Shown here: piece by piece, positions 37,702 to 47,351 of the stretch
How the letters are laid out: each line of letters opens with the position of its first letter
Position numbering within the stretch: position 1 is the stretch's first letter
Position numbers and translations under genes: made by a program
The notes under the pieces: generated by a model
What the model was told of the DNA's origin: nothing
The model's database searches: none
The model's input: the letters and a program-made list of their open reading frames with translations, nothing else
Assembly (NCBI GenBank): GCA_024276905.1
Contig: JAJRWF010000112.1
Location: 1 to 52,930 of the forward strand
DNA: 52,930 bases
Direction of reading: 5' to 3'
Source of the DNA: Deltaproteobacteria bacterium
GTDB lineage: Bacteria; Desulfobacterota; Desulfuromonadia; Desulfuromonadales; Geopsychrobacteraceae

Positions 37702-40356
37702 GTGACACCATATCTTCAAAAAATCATCAGCGCGGCTGCTGACGGGGCCTTGGTCCTGACGTCCAACAAGCGTTTGTCACGTCATCTGCAGACGGCATTT
37801 GATCGGCAGATGCTTGCTGACGGACGGGCGGCCTGGAAAACTCCGCAGATCTACAGTTTTGACGGTTGGATGGGACGGATGTTTGCGGAGTTGGAGCTGG
37901 ACTGGCGACTGCTTTAAAGTTACCCGCAAATGCGGCTGTGGGAGCAAATCATTGAAGAGGATTCTGTCGGGAGTGAAAAAGAGTTGTTACACCTCTCGGC
38001 GACTGCCGAAAAGGCCAGACAGGCTGCGCAACTGCTCACCGAGTACCAGGTTGAGCTCGATCCGTACTCACTGACAGAGGATCAGCGTATTTTCAATAAA
38101 TGGCTACAGCGCCATCGGCAGTTGTGTGCCGAGCAGGGCTGGCAGGACCGGGTGTCGTTGGCAATTCTGGTGCTCGATGCATTGAAAACGGGAAGGCTCG
38201 CTTGTCCGGATCGGTTGTTCCTTACCGGTTTTGACCAGCAGGGTCCCCTGTTAGATCGCCTTCGGCGGCAGATAGAGGCCTGCGGTGGTCAGGTGACTGA
38301 GGTCCATACAGAGAGGGCTCCTGCAAACAGCGCATATCTCTATGCCGCAAAAGATCCTCAGCATGAAATCGTACAGGCGGCCCGCTGGACACGGGCGCTT
38401 CTCAAACAAGGCGCAGAATCGATCGGAATCGTGGTGACCGATCTGCAGGCTCGTCGCAGCCGGATAGAACGAATATTCCGAGATCAGATCGATTCGCAAT
38501 CGGTTCTGCAGCTGAATGAAGAAGACGCTGCTTTCAGTCTATCGCTGGGGGCACCGTTAAGCAGTCAGGGTCCGATCCATGCTGCCTTGCAGATCCTGGG
38601 CATCGGTTATCGCGTCTCACTTGATCAGATCAGTTTTCTGCTGCGGACGCCGTATTTGCAGGCAAGTCTTGGCGAGGCCGATTCGCGTGCGGGCTTCGAT
38701 AGTCGACTGCGTTCTTTTCGTCAGCAGTCCTTTCGTTTGACTCGTCTTGTCGACCTGGCGGAAACCACCAGGCAGGCTCCACAGTTCGGTAACTGTCTGA
38801 ATATTCTTGCTGAACAATTAAAGTCGGCAAGACGGCGGATGCCGGGGGAATGGGCAGCGCAGTTTGATGCGACCCTGATGGCAGTCGGTTGGCCGGGCGA
38901 GCGCAGCCTTGCCAGCAGCGAGTTTCAACGCATCAAGGCCTGGCGCGACAAACTGCTTCCCGCACTGGCATCACTCGATGCGGTTTCGCGCCCGGTAGAT
39001 CGTTCGCAGGCCCTGAGTTTGTTGCGGCGCCTGGCGACTGAGATTGAATTCCAGCTTGAAGCTCCGACTGGACCGGTGCAGGTGGTCGGACTGCTGGAGT
39101 CTGTCGGTCTTGAATTTGATCATCTGTGGGTAATGGGGATGACGGAAGAGACCCTGCCCGCTCCCGCCAGCCCGAACCCTTTTTTACCGGTGTCCTTGCA
39201 GGTCGCACAACAAATGCCGCATTCGAGCGCCGAACGTGAGCTCGATTTCGCCTGCCAGGTGGTGACACGTTTGAAAGCCGCGAGTTCATCGGTTATTTTC
39301 AGTTATCCACGGCGTGATGGCGATTGTGACCTGCGCTGCAGTCCACTGATTCGGGATCTGCCCTGTACCGAACCGGTTTTTGCACCAGCGGCCGATCTGT
39401 GCAGTCAGATCCTCGCAACGTCTATCCCCCTGGAAAGGCTGGTGGATTCACAAGGGCCGGCTCTTGCAACAGGGCGGGGGAAGGGGGGCACCGGCATCCT
39501 CAAGGATCAAGCACTGTGCCCATTTCGTGCGTTTGCCCGCCACCGCTTACAGGCCTACAGCTTTGACGAGGCCCAACCCGGCCTGGACGCCATGACACGG
39601 GGAAACCTGGTGCACAAAGCACTTGAATTGTTCTGGGGCGGGATCAAAACCCAGCAGCGTCTGAGTGCGCTGGCGGATGAGGAGCGGGCTGAACTGGTGC
39701 AACGGGCAGTGACTCAGGCGCTTGAAATCAATTTCAAGGAGCGTCCTGAACCCCAGCCCGGACTGCTGGAGATTGAACAGGTCCGGCTGCAGGACCTGAT
39801 CGAGGAATGGCTGCTGGAGATGGAACTGGGACGAATTCCTTTTCAGGTTATTCGTGTGGAGGAAGAACGTCTCGATCAGGTCGGACCCTTGCAGATCCGG
39901 ACCATTATTGATCGTATCGACCGGCTTGAAGATGGAAGCCTGGTCATTCTTGATTACAAAACCGGGACGGTAGAAGCGGAACTGTTGATCGGTGAGCGTC
40001 TGCTGGAGCCCCAGTTGCCGATTTACGCGATTACCAATACTGAGGCTGAGGCCGAGGGTGTTGCCTTTGCGCAGGTTCGCCGGGGAAGCTGCAAATTGAT
40101 AGGAGTGGCACGCGAATCCGGCATGTTGCCGAAGGTTGACGGAGTGGGGAGCCATAAAAAAGCCCGTCAGCAGGAGTTGTACAGCTGGGATGAACTGCTG
40201 CGGCACTGGCGCCGTCAACTTGAATCCCTGGCGGAAGATTTTGTTGCCGGAGTCGCCAGGGTCGATCCGGTCGACGACAAGCATGCCTGTCGGTACTGTG
40301 ACCTGGGTGGTTTCTGTCGGATTGCCGAAGCCGAAGAATGTGGAGAGCTGCAATGA
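37702..40356 (+). pseudogene. addB: AddB-like PD-(D/E)XK nuclease subunit, interrupted by an in-frame TAA at codon 72
   Basis: The restored protein is 885 codons and matches the AddB-type partner of a UvrD-like helicase-nuclease. The C-terminal nuclease has GNLVHKALELFW, IIDRIDRLEDGSLVILDYKTG (catalytic Asp and Lys), and an iron-sulfur cysteine set: one Cys in LCPFRAF and CRYCDLGGFC near the end (CX2CX5C), the layout known from AddB. Translation starts at GTG 37702 with GGAGGG 8 bases upstream. At 37915-37917 TAA interrupts ...DWRLL/SYPQMRLWEQII; both sides are in one frame, and C-to-T at a Gln codon (CAA) is a simple explanation. A restart at ATG 37930 is possible and would lose only the first 76 codons. 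addA overlaps by 4 bases. Confidence 0.82.
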
Positions 40357-43300
40357 CTCAGACCATCATCGATCAAGCCGAGCGCCATGCTGCGATCGAT
40401 CCTGAACGATCTTTCATCGTTCAGGCTCCGGCCGGTTCCGGGAAAACAGAACTATTGATTCAGCGTTACCTTGCGCTGCTGGCCAAGGTCGAAAGGCCGC
40501 AGCAGATTCTGGCAATCACCTTTACGCGCAAGGCCGCAACCGAAATGCGCAACCGGCTGCTCGATGCCCTGACGGCGGCGCTGCAGGACTGTCCCTCAGA
40601 AACACACAAGGCGCAAACCTGGGACCTGGCCACTCGCGCCCTGCAACGGGATCGTGATTGCAGATGGAATCTTTTGCAGAATCCGTCCCTGCTGGCGATT
40701 CAGACGATTGACAGTTTTAATAGTTCTCTGGTGCGCAAGATGCCTTGGCTGTCACGTTTTGGTGGCCTGCCAGAGATGGCGGATGATGCTTCTTCGCTCT
40801 ACCAGCAAGCAACCGAACGCTTGTTTCAGCGTCTGGGTACGGAGCAGCCCGGCAGCGCGTCGCTCAAGCAATTGCTCGCGCATCTGGATAACAGTATGAA
40901 CCGTCTGCAGCGGATGCTGGTTGCCATGTTGCAAAAACGTGATCAATGGTTGCGACACCTTTATGACGTCAGGCAGGCTGATCCTTGTGAGTTCCTGGAG
41001 GCTTCGCTTGCGCAGGTGATTGAAGGGGAGCTCAAACGACTGGTGGAAGCAACTCCAGAGGAATTAACGGCTGAACTCCTGGCCTGCGGACGGACTGCCG
41101 CCGCGAATCTGGCCCTCGGCAAGGAGCGGCCGTTGCTTTGTTTAACCGATCTTGAGTGGATGCCGCATGCCGAAAGTAATCATCTGCCGCTCTGGCAGGG
41201 ACTGGCCGATCTGCTCCTTGCCAGCAGTGGAACACTGCGCAAAGCACGTGGGATTTCTGCGAGTTGTGGTTTTCCGGCGGATGACCCGCAACCGCGTCAA
41301 CGGATGCAGAAACTTGTCGCGCGGCTCGAAGGTGCCACGGAATTTATCGAACGACTGGCAGCCTGTCGCAAGTTGCCGAATGCGCAGTATCCACAAGAAC
41401 AACGCCGGATTCTGGCCTGCCTGATCGAACTTCTGCCGCTGTTGGTCGGCGAACTCTGGCTGGTTTTTCGCGGCGAGGGAAAGGCCGATTTCGCCGAGAT
41501 TGCCCTGATGGCCAAAGCCGCACTGGGTTCGGTTGATGATCCGAGTGATCTGTTACTTAAACTCGACAGTCGTCTCGAACATATTCTGGTTGATGAATTT
41601 CAGGATACTTCCTGGATGCAGTTCGGTCTGCTCGAAATGCTGACCGCAGGCTGGCAGGGCGGAGACGGTCGCAGTCTCTTTCTGGTCGGTGACCCGATGC
41701 AGTCGATCTATCGTTTTCGTGAGGCCGAGGTCGGACTTTTCCTCAACGCGTTCGCAGGGCGACTCGGCGCACAGGACCCAGAACTTGAACCCTTGCAGCT
41801 GCGGTGTAATTTTCGCTCGCAACAGGGGATCGTTGACTGGGTCAACCACGCCTTTGCCGAAATATTCCCCGGCAAGGTCGATGCGAACAGCGGCGCTGTG
41901 CCGCTGGCTCCGGCCACCGCAGTGCATGATTGTCTCACCGCTCCAGCGGTGACACTGACTGCTTTTAACGGTCGCGACGACCAGAGCGAAGGCGAACGGG
42001 TTGCCGGACTTGTCGAAAAGATCCGGACGGAAAACCCGCAGCACTCGGTTGCGATTCTGGTTCGGGGGCGGAAGCATCTGCCCACAATTCTGGCCCGGTT
42101 GCGGAAAAAAAAACTGTCTTACCAGGCACAGGATATTGAATATCTCGGCAGGCAACCGGTGGCTCTTGATCTTCTGGCGCTGACACGTGCCCTGTTGCAC
42201 CCCGCCGACCGGCTGTCCTGGCTGACGCTGTTGCGCGCTCCATGGTGCGGCCTGCTGCTTACCGATTTATGTGCTCTGGGCGAAGAAGCACAGGGCACGA
42301 CCCTGCCCGGTATTTTGCAGAACGCCGGGCGTTTGAAGACTCTTTCTGACGACGGGCGACAGCGGATTCGCCGTATCTGGCCGGTTCTGGAGAAAAGCAT
42401 GAATTGCCGCGGGCGTTTCCCCTTACGCACCCTGCTTGAATCCTGCTGGCTCTCTCTCGGCGGTGCGGCCTGCTATGGTCCGCAGGGTGTTGAGGATGCG
42501 GCATTGGTCTTTGATCTGATCGAAAACTTGCAGCAGGGTGGTGAGATGCCGACCCACGACCTGCTTGAAGAGGGATTGACAAGACTATTTGCGGTGCCTG
42601 ACCGCGAGGCTGACGGCCGGCTGCAGGTGATGACGATTCACAAGGCGAAGGGGCTCGAATTTGATCATGTGATCCTGCCCGGTCTAGGGCGCATGCCGGC
42701 TGGCAACGACAGTCCGTTATTGCGCTGGCTGGAACATCCTCAGGCCGGATTGCTGCTGGCACCGATTGCATCAGAAGGGGGCGCTCGGCAGGATCCGATC
42801 TACCGGTTTATCGGTCGTCTTGAACGTGAGAAACAGGAGCTGGAGACGACACGCCTGCTCTACGTTGCGGTAACCCGGGCGAAATTGCAGTTGTACCTGT
42901 TTGGTCACGCAAAAGAGAATAAAGAGGGTGAACTGACAGCTGCTGCGGGGTCTTTGCTGGCGAAGCTCTGGCCGGTGATTGAAGAGGACTTTTGCCGTCA
43001 GCCGCTGGTGGCTGCTGAAGAGATGCCAGCGGGGTCCGATTTGTCCTTATCCCGCCTGCCGTCTGACTGGGCGTTGCCGAAAATCCAGCCCCTCCCGATC
43101 CCCGAACCCCACCGGGTTACCCAGGCTTCTGCGCAACAAGAGGACGAACCACAACTTTTTTTCAGCGGCTGGGAACAGCAATCACGACGGCATGTCGGAA
43201 CCCTGGTGCATAAAATGCTGGAGCAGATCACGCGGCAGGGGGACGACAGCTGGCTGGGGATCGAGCCGTCGCAACAAGAGCAGATGCTGAAACGCCAACT

Positions 43301-43709
43301 GCTCAGATTCGGTGTCCCGGCACAGGAATTGGACCCGGCGCTCAAGCGGATTCGGGATGCGGTTGACCAGACTCTGGCTAGCCGGAGAGGACAGTGGCTT
43401 CTGCAGTCTCATCCCGAGGAGGCCTGCGAACTGGAATTGTCGGGACATATTGACGGGCAGCTGCTGCATGCTGTGATCGACCGGACCTTTGTCGATGACA
43501 GCGGGATTCGCTGGATCGTCGACTACAAGACCAGTACGCCGCGGCCGGCGGAGAGCATGACAACTTTTCTGCAACGTGAAACAGAGCATTACCGGGCCCA
43601 ATTGTTCGGCTATTCTCGTTTGATGACAGCGATGGAGCCCGGGCGCGAGGTTCGTTCTGCGCTTTATTTTCCGCTGCTTGATCATTTTGTTGAGGTGAAC
43701 CATGACTAA
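40353..43709 (+). CDS. addA: AddA-like UvrD-family helicase-nuclease
   Basis: A 1118-residue superfamily 1 helicase with a C-terminal nuclease domain, intact. Walker A is QAPAGSGKTELL (about residue 25), motif Ia ITFTRKAATEMR, motif II VDEFQDTSWMQF, motif III GDPMQSIYRFREAEVGLF, motif IV NFRSQQGIVDWVNHAF, motif V MTIHKAKGLEFDHVILP and motif VI RLLYVAVTRAK. The nuclease has GTLVHKMLEQI, then WIVDYKTS and YRAQLFGYSRLM. It overlaps the AddB-like gene by 4 bases and would form the AddAB complex that resects double-strand breaks. ATG 40353 has GGAGAG upstream. Confidence 0.92.
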   Translation: MTQTIIDQAERHAAIDPERSFIVQAPAGSGKTELLIQRYLALLAKVERPQQILAITFTRKAATEMRNRLLDALTAALQDCPSETHKAQTWDLATRALQRDRDCRWNLLQNPSLLAIQTIDSFNSSLVRKMPWLSRFGGLPEMADDASSLYQQATERLFQRLGTEQPGSASLKQLLAHLDNSMNRLQRMLVAMLQKRDQWLRHLYDVRQADPCEFLEASLAQVIEGELKRLVEATPEELTAELLACGRTAAANLALGKERPLLCLTDLEWMPHAESNHLPLWQGLADLLLASSGTLRKARGISASCGFPADDPQPRQRMQKLVARLEGATEFIERLAACRKLPNAQYPQEQRRILACLIELLPLLVGELWLVFRGEGKADFAEIALMAKAALGSVDDPSDLLLKLDSRLEHILVDEFQDTSWMQFGLLEMLTAGWQGGDGRSLFLVGDPMQSIYRFREAEVGLFLNAFAGRLGAQDPELEPLQLRCNFRSQQGIVDWVNHAFAEIFPGKVDANSGAVPLAPATAVHDCLTAPAVTLTAFNGRDDQSEGERVAGLVEKIRTENPQHSVAILVRGRKHLPTILARLRKKKLSYQAQDIEYLGRQPVALDLLALTRALLHPADRLSWLTLLRAPWCGLLLTDLCALGEEAQGTTLPGILQNAGRLKTLSDDGRQRIRRIWPVLEKSMNCRGRFPLRTLLESCWLSLGGAACYGPQGVEDAALVFDLIENLQQGGEMPTHDLLEEGLTRLFAVPDREADGRLQVMTIHKAKGLEFDHVILPGLGRMPAGNDSPLLRWLEHPQAGLLLAPIASEGGARQDPIYRFIGRLEREKQELETTRLLYVAVTRAKLQLYLFGHAKENKEGELTAAAGSLLAKLWPVIEEDFCRQPLVAAEEMPAGSDLSLSRLPSDWALPKIQPLPIPEPHRVTQASAQQEDEPQLFFSGWEQQSRRHVGTLVHKMLEQITRQGDDSWLGIEPSQQEQMLKRQLLRFGVPAQELDPALKRIRDAVDQTLASRRGQWLLQSHPEEACELELSGHIDGQLLHAVIDRTFVDDSGIRWIVDYKTSTPRPAESMTTFLQRETEHYRAQLFGYSRLMTAMEPGREVRSALYFPLLDHFVEVNHD

Positions 43710-43911
43710 GGTTAGAATTGTATTCATCCTGATTACACCTCTGCTGTTTATTTCCTGCCAGCGCACCGGGTACGAAACAATTCGGCAGCTGGGATATCAG
43801 GAATGTCTCAAGAACAGTTTGCGTCCTCAACAGGAGTGCCGGTATGCACCCGATTATGATGAGTATCAACGGCTGCGTAAAACTCGCTATCCGGAGAATA
43901 CCGGTAACTAG
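43702..43911 (+). CDS. Small lipoprotein of unknown function
   Basis: A 69-residue protein with a lipoprotein signal (MTKVRIVFILITPLLFISC, Cys at 19). The mature part is short and polar, with two further cysteines (GYQECLKNSLRPQQECRYAP). It overlaps the end of addA by 8 bases and is probably co-transcribed. Its stop, TAG at 43909-43911, lies inside the left end of the repeat at 43909, so the native C-terminus may have been different. Confidence 0.75.
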   Translation: MTKVRIVFILITPLLFISCQRTGYETIRQLGYQECLKNSLRPQQECRYAPDYDEYQRLRKTRYPENTGN

Positions 43912-44071
43912 TGTCCCGTTTGGTTAGTTGTGTCAATTAATTCTGAGTCATTTTGACTGCGGACAAGGCGCGCCGACGCAGGTCTAGCCTGAGTTAAGCC
44001 GAGGAGGAAGAACGCAGACCGCAGCCAAAAGGGCCAGAATGAGAAGGCAGAATTAACCGCACGGGACACTA
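43909..44071. mobile_element. MITE-like fold-back element, ~163 bp
   Basis: A non-coding stretch bounded by near-perfect inverted ends: TAGTGTCCCGT (43909-43919) and ACGGGACACTA (44061-44071). Nested inside are TTAATTCTG (43937-43945)/CAGAATTAA (44048-44056) and a 14-base pair of arms differing at two positions (43951-43964 and 44017-44030). Flanks read C-TAG...CTA-G, fitting insertion in a CTAG or TA target as for IS630/mariner-type elements. No transposase is present, so it would need one in trans. Seen directly; mobility and family are inferred. Confidence 0.72.
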
Positions 44072-44155
44072 GTGTCACTTCATGTGCGCGCGACAAAATT
44101 GCCCCGCCGTGGTAGCTTCACGGTTACTTGGACTCTACCCACTACAGGAGCTGCA

Positions 44156-44668
44156 ATGAAAAAAATGGCCACCCTTGCTCTCATCCTGCTCTTTGTCATG
44201 CCTTTGACCGCGACAGCCGATGAGGCCAATCGCCGCCAGTTGGCGGAACAGTTTCTGAATGTCAACAAGGTCAAGGAACAGGTTGATATGATGTACGAGA
44301 AGATAGAAGGGATTATCTTTTCGCAACTCGACGCAGTCGATATTCCTGCATAGCGCGAAAAGAATCTCAAAGCGATGCAGAAGATTGCGCTCGATCTGCT
44401 GTTCGAGGGTTTGAGCTGGAAAAGTTTGAAAGAGGAGTATATCCAGCTTTATGCCGAGACCTTTACCGAGGAGGAGTTACAGGGAATTATCGAATTCAGC
44501 AAGAGCCCTCTCGGTAAGAAAATGGCCGAAAAGAGCCCGATCCTGATGCAGAAATCGATGGAGATCGGTCGGCAGCATGCCCAGCAGGTCATGCCACGGG
44601 TGCAGCAGGCGATCCAGGATTATATGAAGGAAAATATTGAGTCAGCAAAAGAACAGCGAAAAGAATAG
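44156..44668 (+). pseudogene. DUF2059-type exported protein, interrupted by an in-frame TAG
   Basis: An exported protein of about 170 residues. The signal peptide is MKKMATLALILLFVMPLTATA. The remainder is helical, with a mid-protein block LYAETFTEEELQGIIEFSKSPLGKKMAEKSP that is the DUF2059 signature. At 44351-44353 TAG interrupts ...DAVDIPA/REKNLKAMQK; both sides are in the same frame and read as one domain, so the amber codon probably replaced a CAG (Gln). The second half has no convincing ribosome site or start of its own. Function of the family is unknown. It lies 85 bases downstream of the fold-back element. Confidence 0.75.
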
Positions 44669-44731
44669 GGGACAACAGACAGTTTCATCCTGGAGATGAA
44701 CAGTGCGCAAAGAATCGGAACAGGGGACGCT

Positions 44732-45130
44732 GTGAAGCTTGAGGTCGGTTTCAGACAACTGGTTGCAGCAGCAGAGGCCCGGATAGAGACCGTCCCGGTG
44801 TCCGACCTGCTTGCGGAAGAGCAACGTCAGGGACGATTGCTGATCGATCTGCGCGATATTCGTGAATTGTGGCGTGAGGGGACCATCCCCGGCAGCAAGC
44901 ATGTCCCGCGCGGGTTGCTCGAATTCTGGATTGATCCGGAGAGCCCCTATTTCAACAAGATGTTTCTTGAGCCGGTCCCGGTGGTTTTTTTCTGTAACAA
45001 GGGTTGGCGTTCGGCTCTGGCTACCGATGTTTGTCGACAGATGGGGCGGGGGAAAGTTGCTCACCTGGAGGGCGGCTTTGAGGCCTGGGTCGCGGCTGGC
45101 GGTGCGGTTGAAAAGAAGGAAAAGCGATGA
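44732..45130 (+). CDS. Rhodanese-like domain protein
   Basis: A 132-residue single-domain rhodanese (sulfurtransferase). LLIDLRDIRELWREGTIPGSKHVPRG is the family signature and the catalytic cysteine is in VVFFCNKGWRSA (loop C-N-K-G-W-R). GTG 44732 is chosen because AGGGGA sits 6 bases upstream; an in-frame ATG at 44696 is an alternative. The end overlaps the next gene by 4 bases. Confidence 0.87.
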   Translation: MKLEVGFRQLVAAAEARIETVPVSDLLAEEQRQGRLLIDLRDIRELWREGTIPGSKHVPRGLLEFWIDPESPYFNKMFLEPVPVVFFCNKGWRSALATDVCRQMGRGKVAHLEGGFEAWVAAGGAVEKKEKR

Positions 45131-45597
45131 GCGGAAATTTCGAAATCAGCGGTCGCTGTCACTGCGGCAATATCGGTTACACTCTACAATCTCCCATTCC
45201 CAAAACCGAACTGCCGATCCGCGGTTGCGACTGTTCCTTCTGCTCCAAACAGGGGGCAACCTATACTTCTCATCCGCAGGGAAAACTGCGTGTCAAGATT
45301 GCTGACGGTGCTTCGACTCAGTGGTACCGCTATGGCAGTGAGACCGCCGAGGTCCTGCTCTGTACCATCTGTGGCGTTTTTCCTCTGATTACCTGTGATA
45401 TCGACGATCACCTCTATGCCGTACTGAATGCCAACAGTATCAATGGCCTGCATATTGACCCCGGCAAACTGTCCGTTGTGCAACGCGAAACACTCAGCCT
45501 GGTCGAGATGTTGGAAAAGAGACAGGAGAACTGGATTCCGGAGGTTGTCATAGACATCGGCTCGATGCGGAGCAGCGTCGATCCGAGTCTTCTTTAG
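45127..45597 (+). CDS. GFA-family zinc protein
   Basis: A 156-residue protein of the glutathione-dependent formaldehyde-activating enzyme (GFA)-like, CENP-V fold. Zinc ligands are spaced as in the family: GRCHCGNIGY, CDCSFCSKQG and CTICGVFP. GFA itself adds glutathione to formaldehyde, but most members are uncharacterised and the label should not be read as an activity. It is coupled to the rhodanese gene by a 4-base overlap. Confidence 0.85.
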   Translation: MSGNFEISGRCHCGNIGYTLQSPIPKTELPIRGCDCSFCSKQGATYTSHPQGKLRVKIADGASTQWYRYGSETAEVLLCTICGVFPLITCDIDDHLYAVLNANSINGLHIDPGKLSVVQRETLSLVEMLEKRQENWIPEVVIDIGSMRSSVDPSLL

Positions 45598-45607
45598 TGG
45601 CCGGTTG

Positions 45608-45937
45608 ATGTGTTTCTATCGTGTTCAATTACTCGGGCGCAACTTTCGACTAACCGATTCCAGTCGGCAGTTGCCTTGCACCTTTACGACCGGAATTGAT
45701 TTGCATGCCGAATCTGCCGAAATGGCAGAGCGGGATGCCCTGGCTGCGTTGCGGAACCATCCGCAACTGGGGCAACGGGTCTGTAACCCGATTGACGATC
45801 CACCGTTGATCTTCAGCGAGGTTCAGGAAATACCTCCGCCATCCCAGCCGGTTGATGACACTGCTTTCCCCAGACTTGATTTCTCATTTGAGGAACCTCT
45901 GAACAGTCCTTTTGCGCTTGATGAGCTGCTCGATTAG
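45608..45937 (+). CDS. Hypothetical protein
   Basis: A 109-residue soluble protein I do not recognise. The N-terminal half (MCFYRVQLLGRNFRL...FTTGIDLHAES) looks folded, the C-terminal third is Pro-rich and acidic. It begins 10 bases after the GFA-like gene and there is no good ribosome site, so start choice is uncertain (TTG 45605 is adjacent). It could be a real small gene of the same operon. Confidence 0.5.
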   Translation: MCFYRVQLLGRNFRLTDSSRQLPCTFTTGIDLHAESAEMAERDALAALRNHPQLGQRVCNPIDDPPLIFSEVQEIPPPSQPVDDTAFPRLDFSFEEPLNSPFALDELLD

Positions 45938-45970
45938 CCCTCCCGATTTTCTCCTGCCGCCCCGGGTCGG

Positions 45971-45976
45971 TATAAT
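45971..45976 (+). promoter_or_regulatory. Possible -10 element before the methyltransferase gene
   Basis: A perfect TATAAT stands 37 bases before the TTG start at 46013. No good -35 hexamer is visible at the right spacing. Confidence 0.3.
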
Positions 45977-46012
45977 GTAATGAATTGATTGCTATCGTCC
46001 GGGAGGCCGAGG

Positions 46013-46633
46013 TTGCTTTATCGCAAACTGTTTGCACATTTTTATGACCGGGCAATGCGCAGGGTTGAACATCTTTGCCTGCAACGCTGGCGTGCGGATT
46101 TACTCGCCGAACTGCAGGGGACATTGCTTGAAATCGGTGCCGGGACCGGTGCCAATCTCCCCTATTACCGTTCGACCGTAGAACGGCTGGTACTCTGTGA
46201 GCCTGACCCGGCAATGCGTAAACAGCTTGAGGCTGCTGCAGGCGGATTGGTGCTGCCTTCAATAGAGATCCGCTCTTGCGCGGCTGAACAGCTCGATCAA
46301 GAGTCCGGTAGCATTGATCACCTGGTTTCGACGTTGGTTTTATGCTCGGTTTCGGATCTCCGGCAGGCGCTATGTGAGGCGTATCGTGTGCTCAGGCCAG
46401 GTGGCAGCCTGATTCTGATGGAACATGTTGCAGCTGCCGATAAACAACTCTATTCCTGGCAGCGTTTCTGGCAGCCGGTCTGGAAGCCTCTCGCCTGCAA
46501 TTGTCATCTGACACGCCAGACCGCAACAATGCTTAAAGACGCTGGTTTTCTCCTTGAGATTCGCCGGGAAGTGATGCGTGGAGCACCTGCTGTCGCCGCG
46601 CCGATGATTATCGGTCGTGCGCTACGGCCCTGA
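46013..46633 (+). CDS. Class I SAM-dependent methyltransferase
   Basis: A 206-residue methyltransferase. The SAM-binding motif I is LLEIGAGTGANLPYY (about residue 40), motif II VLCEPDPAM, and the later LVSTLVLCSVSDLRQALCEAYRVLRPGGSLILMEHV is typical of UbiE/methyltransferase-11 members. The best start is TTG 46013 with GGGAGG 6 bases upstream. Substrate cannot be told; similarity to small phospholipid or arsenite-type methyltransferases is only general. Confidence 0.82.
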   Translation: MLYRKLFAHFYDRAMRRVEHLCLQRWRADLLAELQGTLLEIGAGTGANLPYYRSTVERLVLCEPDPAMRKQLEAAAGGLVLPSIEIRSCAAEQLDQESGSIDHLVSTLVLCSVSDLRQALCEAYRVLRPGGSLILMEHVAAADKQLYSWQRFWQPVWKPLACNCHLTRQTATMLKDAGFLLEIRREVMRGAPAVAAPMIIGRALRP

Positions 46634-46648
46634 TAGAGGGAGGGTGTT

Positions 46649-47248
46649 GTGAAGAAACGTCTGAAGGAAGTTCATCGCTACTGGTTTGGTGGTAAGAACT
46701 CAGATATTGAAATTATCCGGCAGAAAGGGAAACTCTGGTTTGCCAAGGATCCGGAAGTTGATCAGTTTATTCATCGGCAGTTTGCAGACCTGGTGGAGTT
46801 AGCAGCGACACGGCAGATCGTCAGCACCGGTCTTGACCCGCAGTTGCAACTGGCGAACATTCTGTTGCTTGATCAGTTTACACGCAATCTCTATCGTGAC
46901 GACCCTCGCAGTTTTGCTTCAGACCCACTTGCACGTGCGCTGACATCTGACCTCCTGGTCGCCGGTGGCGTAGAATTGCGGCCGATAGAAAAGGTTTTTC
47001 TATATCTGCCGTTGGAGCATTCTGAAAATATCAATGACCAGCGAAAGTCTGTTACTCTTTTCCAGCAGCTGTATGAATCGGTTACGGACAATCTCAAGGA
47101 GTCTTTTGCCGGTTTTTACGCCTATGCCGTGCGTCATCATGACATCATTGCCCGTTTCGGGCGCTTCCCGCATCGCAATATCATCCTTGGCCGGCCCTCA
47201 ACCGCTGAGGAATGCGAGTTTTTAGCCCAGCCCGGTTCCTCTTTTTGA
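46649..47248 (+). CDS. DUF924 family protein
   Basis: A 199-residue protein matching DUF924. WFGGKNSDIEIIRQKGKLWFAKDPEVDQ, ILLLDQFTRNLYRDDPRSFASDP, FLYLPLEHSE, and the terminal GRFPHRNIILGRPSTAEECEFL are characteristic. The fold is TPR-like and the function is unknown. It starts at GTG 46649 with GGGAGGG before it, 15 bases after the methyltransferase stop. Confidence 0.9.
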   Translation: MKKRLKEVHRYWFGGKNSDIEIIRQKGKLWFAKDPEVDQFIHRQFADLVELAATRQIVSTGLDPQLQLANILLLDQFTRNLYRDDPRSFASDPLARALTSDLLVAGGVELRPIEKVFLYLPLEHSENINDQRKSVTLFQQLYESVTDNLKESFAGFYAYAVRHHDIIARFGRFPHRNIILGRPSTAEECEFLAQPGSSF

Positions 47249-47272
47249 AAGGAGTTTTTATGACTGGGGCTA

Positions 47273-47301
47273 TTGTCATTTAATCTGAATGTAGATATAT
47301 T
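47273..47301 (+). promoter_or_regulatory. Promoter of the gene at 47352
   Basis: TTGTCA (47273-47278), a 17-base spacer and TATATT (47296-47301) lie in an AT-rich 103-base gap, 50 bases before the start. Confidence 0.55.
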
Positions 47302-47351
47302 ACTAAAACACTCACAATTAGCTGGAGTTCTGATTCTTGGGGGAGCGAGCG

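Noticed and set aside
43909-44071. A complete IS element or an RNA gene at the fold-back sequence
   Set aside because: It is only ~163 bp with no open frame for a transposase; the nested inverted ends fit a MITE better than a structured RNA, although I could not run a folding or covariance search.
22193-44353. Programmed recoding (readthrough, selenocysteine or pyrrolysine) at the three in-frame stops
   Set aside because: Two are TAA, which encode neither selenocysteine nor pyrrolysine, and no SECIS-like structure or pylTS genes are visible; the genes are unrelated.
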